DNA of 5,622 nucleotides, taken from NCBI GenBank assembly GCA_030039655.1, contig JASHVC010000332.1:1-5622 (forward strand), read 5' to 3'. Within the stretch, counting starts at the first letter, position 1. Each line of letters begins with the position of its first letter. This document shows, piece by piece, positions 1-5,425 of this stretch. The translations under genes were made by a program, and so were the position numbers. The notes under the pieces were generated by a model. It made no database searches. It was not told where the DNA came from and saw only the letters and a program-made list of their open reading frames with translations. The stretch comes from Xanthobacteraceae bacterium. Lineage in GTDB: Bacteria > Pseudomonadota > Alphaproteobacteria > Rhizobiales > Xanthobacteraceae.

Positions 1-2
1 GA

Positions 3-419
3 GGAATCTCAGTTGGATCTGTTTGGCATGAAGATCGAAATATCTTCGGTTCAGGTTACATAGATGCCTTCTTAACCGAGCAGCGTGCAATCCACCCACG
101 AGTGCTACTCTCCCCCAGCGCGTCCGCCGCCTGGTGGCAACCAGAGCGCACTGTTCCCAAGCTTTGTATTGCTAATGGAAACGACACAGAAGTGGACATT
201 CTACACGCTGAATACTATCGAACCAACAATACCGGAATTACAATGGAACAATATGTAGAGCCGCTGCGCGTTCACATCGAAAATAACCTGCGAGATTTTC
301 CTCTCGGCTCGGAGCCAAGGAGCAAATGGGAATGGATGGCTGGCTTTTACAACCGCTCACTAAGTCGTCATGGGCTTACAAACAGTCGTTTTGAAGATTT
401 ACCAATCCCGCTTGAGTAG
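3..419 (+). CDS. 3' part of an unidentified, possibly nucleotide-cyclase-fold protein (5' end outside window)
   Basis: The frame is open from the left edge to a TAG at 417-419, so only the C-terminal ~138 residues are visible; the GTG at 102 is internal, not a start. The visible part begins GISVGSVWHED, followed by NIFGSGYIDAF and IHPRVLLS. This order (GIS-x-G, an acidic/His patch, FG, then PR-hydrophobic-S) resembles, from memory, bacterial class III nucleotide-cyclase-like proteins. That is weak inference, and catalytic residues would lie upstream. The C-terminal half is hydrophilic and rich in W, N, R and E, with no membrane segment or signal peptide. The stretch is clearly poorer in GC and uses more A/T-ending codons than everything to its right, suggesting horizontal transfer. 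The same frame continues for 24 sense codons after the TAG and stops at 492-494, so the gene may once have been longer. Function is unassigned. Confidence 0.6.
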   Translation, partial: GISVGSVWHEDRNIFGSGYIDAFLTEQRAIHPRVLLSPSASAAWWQPERTVPKLCIANGNDTEVDILHAEYYRTNNTGITMEQYVEPLRVHIENNLRDFPLGSEPRSKWEWMAGFYNRSLSRHGLTNSRFEDLPIPLE

Positions 420-534
420 CCATTTGCCGAACTTTATCGGCAGCAAACCGCCGCCGATCCTGACGATTTTCTTGTTAAGAGCATAAAGACGTAGATGCTG
501 GGCACGAGGCCGCGCATTACGATCTCAGCGCGCA

Positions 535-689
535 CTACTCCGCCGCCATCCACGTCACCGCATACGCCACCGCGAGCGCCACGACGACGCAGGTCCAGAG
601 CGCGGCGTAGCCGCCGGCGATATCATGGACGAGGCCGAGGAGCGGCGGCGCGCGACGATGCCGAGCTGATCGAGGCCCATTGCGGCGCC
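535..689 (-). pseudogene. Remnant of the C-terminal end of an MFS transporter, frameshifted
   Basis: Read on the minus strand this encodes GAAMGLDQLGIV, then after a one-base deletion APPLLGLVHD-IAGGYAALW-TCVVVALAVAY and so on to AAE and a TAG at 535-537. The same residues end the intact MFS transporter at 3515-4723 (its residues 352-402). After the frameshift 30 of 38 residues match, and over ~154 aligned bases I count about 130 matches. No start codon, RBS or the other ~350 codons are present, so it cannot make a transporter. Homology to the intact copy stops a few bases before the TAG of the neighbouring hydrolase gene (696-698), so a recombination junction lies within about one codon of that gene's stop. 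It is most simply the tail of a lost MFS paralogue. Confidence 0.85.
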
Positions 690-695
690 GACGAC

Positions 696-1649
696 CTACA
701 GCACCGTCTGCATTCCGATTGCGACGTAGCGATAATGATCGCCGCTCTTGGCGACGTGGCCGAGGCCAGGCCAGGGGAAGTGATAAGCGAGGATCGGAAT
801 TTTCCCGCTCGCCACCATGTCAAATACGCGCAGCCGCGACGAGACGCCCTGCTTCGGGTCGGTGTCACGGGCGAACTCGGCGCGTGGATTCTCCGTTTGC
901 AGCAGAGGCTGGTGAGCGAGATCGCCCGTATAGACGATCGAGCTGCCTTGCGAGCTGATCACGAAGCTGGTGTGGCCGACCGTATGGCCGGGTGTCGAGA
1001 GCGCTTGCAGGCCGGACACGACCTCCTGGCCGTCCTTGACGAAGACGATGCGGCCGCGCAACGGCAGCAACGTGTCGCGCATCACCACGATGTAGCGACC
1101 GAGCGCCGCATCCGACAGCTTGGCTTCGTCAGTCCAGTACTCGAGATCGGCCTGGGTCATGTGGATCTGAGCGTTGGGGAAGTGCGGCTTGCCGTCTTCG
1201 CCGACGAGTCCCCAGCAATGGTCCGGGTGAGCGTGGCTCAAGGCCACCACGTCGATCGAGCTCGGATCGATGCCCGCGGCCCGCAGATTGTCGAGCAAGT
1301 GGCCGGTACGCGGGCCATATATCTTGCGAAATCCCATGCCGGTATCGATCAGGATGAGCTTGCCGCCGGTGTTGACGACGAGCGCATTCTGGTCGATCAC
1401 GAAATTGTCCTTGTCGAGGAAATTGGCGGCGACAAACGCGTCGATCTCCTCCTGGGTCAAACCCTTGAACAACTTCGCACTGAACGTGCCGAGCCGAAGC
1501 GGGCCATCGGAAACCACCGTGCATTCGAATTCGCCGAGCTTGAAGCGATAGGCGGCGGGTATCTGCTCGTTCGCCATCGGGCGGGAGGCGGCCGGTTGCG
1601 CGAGCCCCGCGCCAACGGCCGTCGATTGTTCAGGCGCGCGGGATGTCAT
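696..1649 (-). CDS. MBL-fold metallo-hydrolase, methyl parathion hydrolase/lactonase-like
   Basis: A complete 317-residue metallo-beta-lactamase-fold hydrolase. Visible metal ligands are the H139-A-H141-P-D143-H144 motif (SHAHPDHCWG), H222 in TPGHTVGHTS, D243 in YTGDLAHQ and H290 in AYHFPWPGLGH. Together these make the usual two-metal site. The order YRFKLGEFE, SDGPLRLGTF, LVVNTGGKLILIDTG, HxHxDH, and HFPxPGxGHV followed by YRYV near the end is that of the methyl parathion hydrolase/AiiA-like branch rather than true beta-lactamases or glyoxalase II. Such enzymes hydrolyse esters, lactones or phosphotriesters, and the substrate here is unknown. The ATG at 1649 is chosen because GAGGAGA lies 5 nt upstream. 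The first ~28 residues are a loose Ala-rich leader without a convincing hydrophobic core, so a cytoplasmic location is likelier than export. It appears monocistronic; just beyond its stop lies only a transporter remnant. Confidence 0.9.
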   Translation of the reverse strand: MTSRAPEQSTAVGAGLAQPAASRPMANEQIPAAYRFKLGEFECTVVSDGPLRLGTFSAKLFKGLTQEEIDAFVAANFLDKDNFVIDQNALVVNTGGKLILIDTGMGFRKIYGPRTGHLLDNLRAAGIDPSSIDVVALSHAHPDHCWGLVGEDGKPHFPNAQIHMTQADLEYWTDEAKLSDAALGRYIVVMRDTLLPLRGRIVFVKDGQEVVSGLQALSTPGHTVGHTSFVISSQGSSIVYTGDLAHQPLLQTENPRAEFARDTDPKQGVSSRLRVFDMVASGKIPILAYHFPWPGLGHVAKSGDHYRYVAIGMQTVL

Positions 1650-1654
1650 TGCCG

Positions 1655-1661
1655 TCTCCTC
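1655..1661 (-). promoter_or_regulatory. Ribosome binding site of the MBL-fold hydrolase
   Basis: GAGGAGA on the minus strand with a 5-nt spacer to the ATG at 1649. It decides this start over the internal ATG at codon 25 (MANEQ). Confidence 0.75.
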
Positions 1662-1979
1662 GCTGGCCGCTTCAGCTCGCAGGGTTCAGTTCGAGCAAGC
1701 TACAAGAGACGGACCCTGAGTGAAACCGATACTCAACACCCTGCGCTGGCGGCGGAGCGGCGCGCGGTGACGCTTTGCCCCACATTTCAGACATATCGCT
1801 GCGTCGCACTAAGCGGCGCGATGTGCCAATCACGTCATTTTGCGACGTACGCATCCGCCCACAAAGGCGGCGTTCATGCCAGGTTCAGGTCATCGGACCC
1901 TAAGATGGAAATCGATAAGCAACGGCTGTTAAGCGGGCTGAACAGTACTTCAGGTTCGGCTCGATTATCGCAAATGAAC

Positions 1980-1984
1980 GGGAG
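1980..1984 (+). promoter_or_regulatory. Ribosome binding site of the small secreted protein
   Basis: GGGAG followed by a 6-nt spacer to the ATG at 1991, which supports both this start and the small gene being real. Confidence 0.65.
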
Positions 1985-1990
1985 ATTTGC

Positions 1991-2215
1991 ATGAAGAAGT
2001 CTTGGGCTACGCTGCTCGGAGTCGTCATTCTTTCGGCCGCCGTATCATCGGCGGTTACGCCCGCCTTCGCGTTGGGCGGTTGCGGTCCGAACGCCCATCG
2101 CAGCAGTGTGACGGGTAGGTGCATATTCGGCGGTCAAAACCAAGCCTGGTGCCTGCAACATACCGGCCATCCCGCCGTTCGCGCGCCCAACGGAACGATG
2201 GTCTGCATCAGGTAA
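1991..2215 (+). CDS. Small secreted four-cysteine protein (hypothetical)
   Basis: A 74-residue protein. Residues 1-27 form a classic Sec signal peptide: MKKSW, a hydrophobic core (LLGVVILSAAVSSAV), then TPAFA as a signal peptidase I site. The predicted mature part is only ~47 residues, starting LGGCGPNAHRS, with four cysteines (C31, C44, C54, C72) that could form two disulfides in the periplasm. It also contains the GGQNQAWC and APNGTMVC motifs. Small exported proteins opening with a GCGPN/H-R motif are frequent, in my recollection, in Bradyrhizobium-like genomes, and their function is unknown. It has its own RBS, is the only clearly + strand gene in the GC-rich part, and is read divergently from the hydrolase and convergently with the oxidoreductase, so it is probably monocistronic. 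No toxin, lipobox or enzyme motif is seen. Confidence 0.8.
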   Translation: MKKSWATLLGVVILSAAVSSAVTPAFALGGCGPNAHRSSVTGRCIFGGQNQAWCLQHTGHPAVRAPNGTMVCIR

Positions 2216-2223
2216 TTGCATTC

Positions 2224-2268
2224 GGCATCGCGCGCTGATCGAAATTTCTACTCGGCAGCGCGCGTGCC
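2224..2268. terminator. Strong hairpin between convergent genes, putative terminator
   Basis: Arms 2224-2237 and 2256-2268 pair over 13 bp with a single bulged T (GGCA-t-CGCGCGCTG against CAGCGCGCGTGCC), leaving an 18-nt loop. It lies in the 63-bp gap between the stop of the secreted-protein gene (2215) and the stop of the oxidoreductase gene (2279), the expected place for a shared terminator. The + strand has AAAAAA, not T, after the stem. On the minus strand the T run precedes the stem, so it is not a textbook intrinsic terminator. Confidence 0.45.
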
Positions 2269-2278
2269 GCCTAAAAAA

Positions 2279-3373
2279 TTATGCCTGGATGGGGTGTGCC
2301 TTACGTCCGCCACGCTCGATGGATGTCGGCGCCTCGTCGCGGGCGATAAGATGAGCCGCGAGATCGAGACAGCGTTTGGCGAGCATGGCCGCACCTTCGG
2401 CCAGTTCCTGCGAGCCGCGCACGATGGAGACATTGCGCTCCATGTCTTCGCGCGACCAGCCACGCGAGTGCGCGATATAGGGAAACTGCGGAAAGATAAA
2501 ACCAAGCTCGGAGAAAAACCCGAGCATTTGGCCGGCAACCGACTGAATATTGTCTTGGCCACCCACAATGATGAAACCCGCAACTTTGTTGCGGATGAGA
2601 ACCTGATTGCGGATCGTTATGGCATTTTGCACGCAGTTGAGCCGCTCAGCCATCTTGAAATACAGCGATGAAGCCGCTCCCCATCTGATCGGGGATGCAA
2701 TGACGACCGCGTCGGCCCAGTGCACAAGCGCTTCATAGACCCGATCCATCTGGTCGTTGGCATCCATTTGGGTGATCGAACAGGGCCAAGTGCACGCTTG
2801 CGCCGACTTCGAGTAGTAACCTTCGCAGGCACGAAATTTGAGATCGTTCAACCGTATCAGCCGCGTCTCGGCGCCCAGCCGGCCAGCCTCGCGCAATGCA
2901 TGATCGAGCAGATGGTCGGAGCCTGAGAAACGCGGGTAACCTGCGTCCATCGGCGACGTGGCGATGCCGGCGAGGCGCAGTGGTCCTGGTTCGCGCACGA
3001 CCTTGCGCGCGAGCGGGTGCGGCTCGTGCGGGCTCCGGGCGCGCTTCGTTCCGGCGGCAATATTGACGAGTACGCGGCCGTTCTCGACCATCACCGGAAA
3101 GGCGGGAATCCGATCCTCTTCGAAACCGGGCTCGCCGAGGCCGCTGCAACGGTGAAACTTCCAATGATGCCAGGGACAAACGATGTATTCGCCGTCCAAT
3201 TGGCCGTTGCCAAGCGGTCCCCCGGCATGGTTGCAGGTATTCGAAACCGCGCCGAACACGCCGTCCTTGAATGACAAGGCGAGGTCTTGACGCATCGCGG
3301 TGACCCGCTTGAGCGGTGTGGCGACAAATTCTTCTGCGGCACCGACGTCGACCCAGTTCTCATGTTCGGCCAT
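2279..3373 (-). CDS. Rieske [2Fe-2S]-flavodoxin/NADPH-dependent FMN reductase fusion
   Basis: A 364-residue two-domain redox protein. Residues ~5-105 are a Rieske ferredoxin domain with C47-x-H49 and C66-x2-H69 (TCNHAGGPLG and CPWHHWKFH), the four ligands of a [2Fe-2S] cluster. Residues ~130-342 are a flavodoxin-like, FMN_red-type NAD(P)H oxidoreductase. It starts with the strand LRLAGIATSP and has ADAVVIASPIRWGAASSLYFK, which matches the SP-x3-G-x2-S FMN loop, and a late GFIIVGGQDNIQSVAGQ segment. Between these lie C183, C194 and C198 (RACEGYYS...ACTWPC), where related iron-sulfur flavoproteins carry cluster cysteines. The expected chemistry is electron transfer from NAD(P)H through FMN to the [2Fe-2S] centre in the cytoplasm; the acceptor is unknown. 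The frame is open further up, to an ATG at 3478, but that 35-residue extension is Arg-rich and unlike the family. I use MAEHENWVDVG, although its RBS (GAG about 8 nt upstream) is weak. Confidence 0.87.
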   Translation of the reverse strand: MAEHENWVDVGAAEEFVATPLKRVTAMRQDLALSFKDGVFGAVSNTCNHAGGPLGNGQLDGEYIVCPWHHWKFHRCSGLGEPGFEEDRIPAFPVMVENGRVLVNIAAGTKRARSPHEPHPLARKVVREPGPLRLAGIATSPMDAGYPRFSGSDHLLDHALREAGRLGAETRLIRLNDLKFRACEGYYSKSAQACTWPCSITQMDANDQMDRVYEALVHWADAVVIASPIRWGAASSLYFKMAERLNCVQNAITIRNQVLIRNKVAGFIIVGGQDNIQSVAGQMLGFFSELGFIFPQFPYIAHSRGWSREDMERNVSIVRGSQELAEGAAMLAKRCLDLAAHLIARDEAPTSIERGGRKAHPIQA

Positions 3374-3514
3374 GATGATCTCGTGCTTTGACCGTAGCAG
3401 CCAAATCCGCCGTAAAACGCGGACGCGCAAACTATCGCGATTTCGCTCCCGGGGCGACTCACGACCTGAATAGATCATTTGGTTCGGAGCTTTACCCCTC
3501 GACCTAAATGCGCC

Positions 3515-4723
3515 TTACTCCGCCGCGATGCGCGTGACCACATAGGCCACACCAAGCGCCGCGACCACGCAGGCCCAGAGTGCGGCGTAGCCGCCGGTGA
3601 GGTCGTGCACGAGGCCGAGGAGCGGCGGCGCACCGATGATGCCGAGCTGATTGAGCGCCATGGCGGCGCCGAGGGTCAGGCCGACCTTGTCGGCCGGCGC
3701 GGTTTCGGCGAGGTAGGCGACCCACGGCCCATACCAACCGAGCCCGAAGAAGCCGAGCCACGCGGCGAGCACGGCCAGCGCCGGCTCCGACGTTTGCGGC
3801 GGCACGAACATCAACAACAGAACGCCGCCGGCGACCGCGATCATGGAGAGCCCGAGCAGGCGAAAGCGCAGCCCCGGCGTGCGGTCGCTCGCGCCCGCAA
3901 GACCGACGCGGCCGAGAGCGCCGGCCACCTGCGCCAATGAGAGAAAGAAAGCGCCGCGGGTGAGCGCGATGTGCGCGTGATCGCGCAGATAGAGCATCAG
4001 CCAGGTGATGATGCCGTATTGCGCGCTGACCAGCGCCAGCCCGGCGATCATGGCGTTGCGCATCCACGGCTCGCACAGGAGCGCGGCGACGGCCGCGAAG
4101 GTCAGCGGCGCGCGCTTGGGCGCGGCTTCGGTTTCGCCGGGTGGCGGTCGATAGATCAGCGCGAAGGCAAGTCCGCCAGCGAGCGCCGCAAGTGCGCCGG
4201 CAACGAACGCCGCGCGCCAGCTCCACGCTGCCGCGACAGCCGGCAGGATCGCCGCCGCCACCGCGCCGCCGAGCGGCAATCCGGCCTGGCGTATGCCCAT
4301 CGCCAGGCCGAGCCGATCGCCGCGAAACCAGGCGGACACCGATTTGCTGCCGCCGGGCTGCGTCGCGCTGTAGCCGAGACCGGCAACAAACAGCCACCAC
4401 AACAGCACAGCGTAGCTGGCGCTGGTCGCGGCGAGCGCGAAGGCGGCGAAGAGAATAACGGCGCCGATGCCGATGATGACCCGCTCGCTCTTGCGGTCGA
4501 GCAGGTCGCCGACGAAGAGGAGCGAAAACAGCGGCGCCGCGTAGCTCGCGGTGATGAGCAAGCCGGTCTCGGCGGCCGAGAGCTGGAAATCGCGCTGCAG
4601 GAAGCCGGCCAAGGCCGCAAGGCCAAGCAGCGCGAACGACGCCGTAGCCTGCGCCAGCGTCGCCGCGGCGAGCACGAGCCAGCGGTAGGCGGTTGTGGGC
4701 GGGGAGGCAGTGGGGGCGCTCAT
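3515..4723 (-). CDS. MFS transporter, 12 transmembrane segments
   Basis: A 402-residue integral membrane protein of normal MFS length. Hydrophobic segments start at ~14-35 and repeat to ~382-399, in two six-helix halves joined by a charged loop at ~192-207 (YRPPPGETEAAPKR). Signature elements are the motif A-like loop GDLLDRKSERV (72-82) between TM2 and TM3, its counterpart GASDRTPG (277-284) in the second half, and a conserved RGDRLGLAMGIRQAGLPLGG stretch (134-153) around TM4-TM5. The IRQAG-P-GG motif resembles the CynX/anion-cation-type MFS branches, but no substrate can be assigned. The ATG at 4723 is the first start in frame and fits the family N-terminus, though no good Shine-Dalgarno precedes it. 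It lies 141 bp upstream of the oxidoreductase and 100 bp downstream of the DUF2442 gene. Its last ~50 codons exist a second time as a broken copy at 535-689. Confidence 0.92.
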   Translation of the reverse strand: MSAPTASPPTTAYRWLVLAAATLAQATASFALLGLAALAGFLQRDFQLSAAETGLLITASYAAPLFSLLFVGDLLDRKSERVIIGIGAVILFAAFALAATSASYAVLLWWLFVAGLGYSATQPGGSKSVSAWFRGDRLGLAMGIRQAGLPLGGAVAAAILPAVAAAWSWRAAFVAGALAALAGGLAFALIYRPPPGETEAAPKRAPLTFAAVAALLCEPWMRNAMIAGLALVSAQYGIITWLMLYLRDHAHIALTRGAFFLSLAQVAGALGRVGLAGASDRTPGLRFRLLGLSMIAVAGGVLLLMFVPPQTSEPALAVLAAWLGFFGLGWYGPWVAYLAETAPADKVGLTLGAAMALNQLGIIGAPPLLGLVHDLTGGYAALWACVVAALGVAYVVTRIAAE

Positions 4724-4782
4724 GACCGCAAGCTTATGAGCGTTTCGCCGCCACGTCTGCAGAGCGACTAAGCTGCAAAGAC

Positions 4783-4815
4783 ATGGATTCCCGCGACAAG
4801 AGCGGGCATGACGAG
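4783..4815. repeat. Short extragenic palindrome (CCCGC-GACAAGA-GCGGG)
   Basis: ATGGATTCCCGC, then GACAAGA, then GCGGGCATGACGA. The 5-bp arms are at 4790-4794 and 4802-4806. The flanks TGGATTCCCGC and GGGCATGACGA match, from memory, a palindromic element scattered in intergenic DNA of Bradyrhizobium-like genomes. It sits between the DUF2442 stop (4824) and the MFS start (4723) and might also end transcription of the upstream pair. Confidence 0.5.
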
Positions 4816-4823
4816 CAAGCGGG

Positions 4824-5093
4824 CTACTCGGCCGCCGCCTGCGTCAACTCGCCAGTGGCTTTCATCTCGCGGCGCAACCATTCGGGAGCAATGTCAAATC
4901 CGTTCGGCCAGGTCAGCGCGCCGAACTCGAGAAACACGCGGCTGAAATACACCTCATCGCGCAACGGTTCGATCATCGGACCGCCCTCGCGGACAATCGA
5001 ACTGAAATCATGCTCTCCGACACTGCCGTCGCCGAAATGAAGGCGCAGACGAAAGCCGCCAAGCTTCTCAATTCGCCTGATCTTAGTCAGCAT
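4824..5093 (-). CDS. DUF2442 domain-containing protein
   Basis: An 89-residue protein covering one full DUF2442 (NE0471 N-terminal-like) domain. It shows FRLRLHFGDGSVGEHDFSSIV, then PMIEPLRDEVYFSRVFLEFGALTWPNGFDIAPEWL. The F-x-DG, PL-D-x-x-F and W-PNG-D-x-x-P-E-x-L positions are the family's hallmark residues. It is soluble, with no signal peptide or membrane helix. Its ATG (5091-5093) lies inside the end of the upstream DUF4160 gene, whose stop is at 5083-5085, an 11-nt overlap implying translational coupling. DUF4160 and DUF2442 proteins are often encoded side by side and have been suggested to act as toxin-antitoxin-like pairs. The biochemical role is not established, so this job is inference from family context. 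Confidence 0.88.
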   Translation of the reverse strand: MLTKIRRIEKLGGFRLRLHFGDGSVGEHDFSSIVREGGPMIEPLRDEVYFSRVFLEFGALTWPNGFDIAPEWLRREMKATGELTQAAAE

Positions 5094-5348
5094 CGAGACC
5101 TGCTATTCGTTCCAGCGCCATCTTAGCACGAGCGCGGTCCCAATTCGCCTTCAATTCTGCCTGGTGCGCGAGCGTCCATTGTTTCACCATTCGCGCGGCT
5201 GTCGCAGGTAAATACCCTTCAATAATGTCGCCGGTCTCGATGGAGACATTCGCCTCGTTCTCATTGTAGGCGGCCTCAAAATGGGGCGGCGGATGATCGA
5301 TAAAGTACATGCGAAGGCGATGCCGTAAAACCAAGAAATCGTCGGCAT
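5083..5348 (-). CDS. DUF4160 domain-containing protein, apparent -1 bp frameshift near codon 13
   Basis: The ATG at 5348 has GAGGGG 8 nt upstream and reads MPTISWFYGIAF, the typical DUF4160 N-terminus. One base is then missing: the family's next residues, RMYFIDHPPPHF, continue in the frame entered at 5313. Restoring one base gives an 88-residue protein, the usual family length, ending KANWDRARAKMALERIAGLDAD. As written, the upstream frame shifts into an unrelated tail and ends early. A 75-residue product could start at the ATG at 5310 (MYFIDH) but has lost the first beta strand. The family's HFHA motif is HFEA here, so one conserved His is replaced by Glu. The stop overlaps the DUF2442 start by 11 nt, so the two form a unit. 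The frame is open upstream to 5547, but that stretch is repeat DNA, not protein. It could be a real pseudogene, a sequencing error or, less likely, a recoding site. Confidence 0.82.
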
Positions 5349-5356
5349 CGCCCCAT

Positions 5357-5362
5357 CCCCTC
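5357..5362 (-). promoter_or_regulatory. Ribosome binding site of the DUF4160 gene
   Basis: GAGGGG on the minus strand, 8 nt before the ATG at 5348. It supports that start over longer upstream readings and over the internal ATG at 5310, and so supports the frameshift interpretation. Confidence 0.55.
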
Positions 5363-5363
5363 G

Positions 5364-5387
5364 CCCGCCCCCGCAGCAGAGGGCGGG
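5364..5387. repeat. GC-rich inverted repeat upstream of the DUF4160 gene
   Basis: CCCGCCC (5364-5370) and GGGCGGG (5381-5387) form a 7-bp stem with a 10-nt loop. Together with the following CCCCAAGGGGAGAGG it looks like a dispersed alphaproteobacterial intergenic repeat. Only 1 nt separates it from the DUF4160 Shine-Dalgarno, so in the mRNA the hairpin would lie just upstream of the ribosome binding site. Confidence 0.5.
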
Positions 5388-5425
5388 AGGCGCCTGTCCC
5401 CCAAGGGGAGAGGCGAATTTTTCTG

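Larger units (their letters stand above)
1650..1990. other. Divergent intergenic region without a gene
   Basis: This 341-bp stretch separates the leftward hydrolase gene from the rightward secreted-protein gene and should hold both promoters. I find no convincing -35/-10 pair on either strand. Two weak structures are visible. CAGGGT half-sites occur at 1680-1685, inverted at 1713-1718, and inverted again around 1738-1743, on the hydrolase side. An 8-bp stem with one G-T wobble pairs 1792-1799 with 1818-1825. The short open frame of 60 codons on the minus strand (1672-1854) has no family resemblance and is taken as chance. Confidence 0.45.

Noticed and set aside
1672..1854. 60-codon minus-strand open frame in the divergent intergenic region
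   Set aside because: No family motifs and no convincing RBS; it lies in promoter DNA.
495..1994. Long + strand open frame of 499 codons
   Set aside because: It is the complement of the MBL hydrolase and of the MFS remnant; its translation is Arg/Ala-rich with no recognisable domain and no RBS, typical of high-GC antisense frames.
2216..2671. + strand open frame of 151 codons
   Set aside because: Antisense to the flavodoxin half of the oxidoreductase, begins directly at the stop of the secreted-protein gene, and has no family resemblance.
3374..3478. 35-residue N-terminal extension of the Rieske-flavodoxin protein
   Set aside because: Arg-rich and unlike Rieske proteins, which start with a short lead before the first strand; treated as leader DNA.
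3504..4400. Long alternative frames over the MFS gene on both strands (also 3479-3940 and 3971-4771 on +)
   Set aside because: Arg-rich, low-complexity translations caused by GC-biased codons; the MFS frame alone shows motifs and periodic hydrophobic helices.
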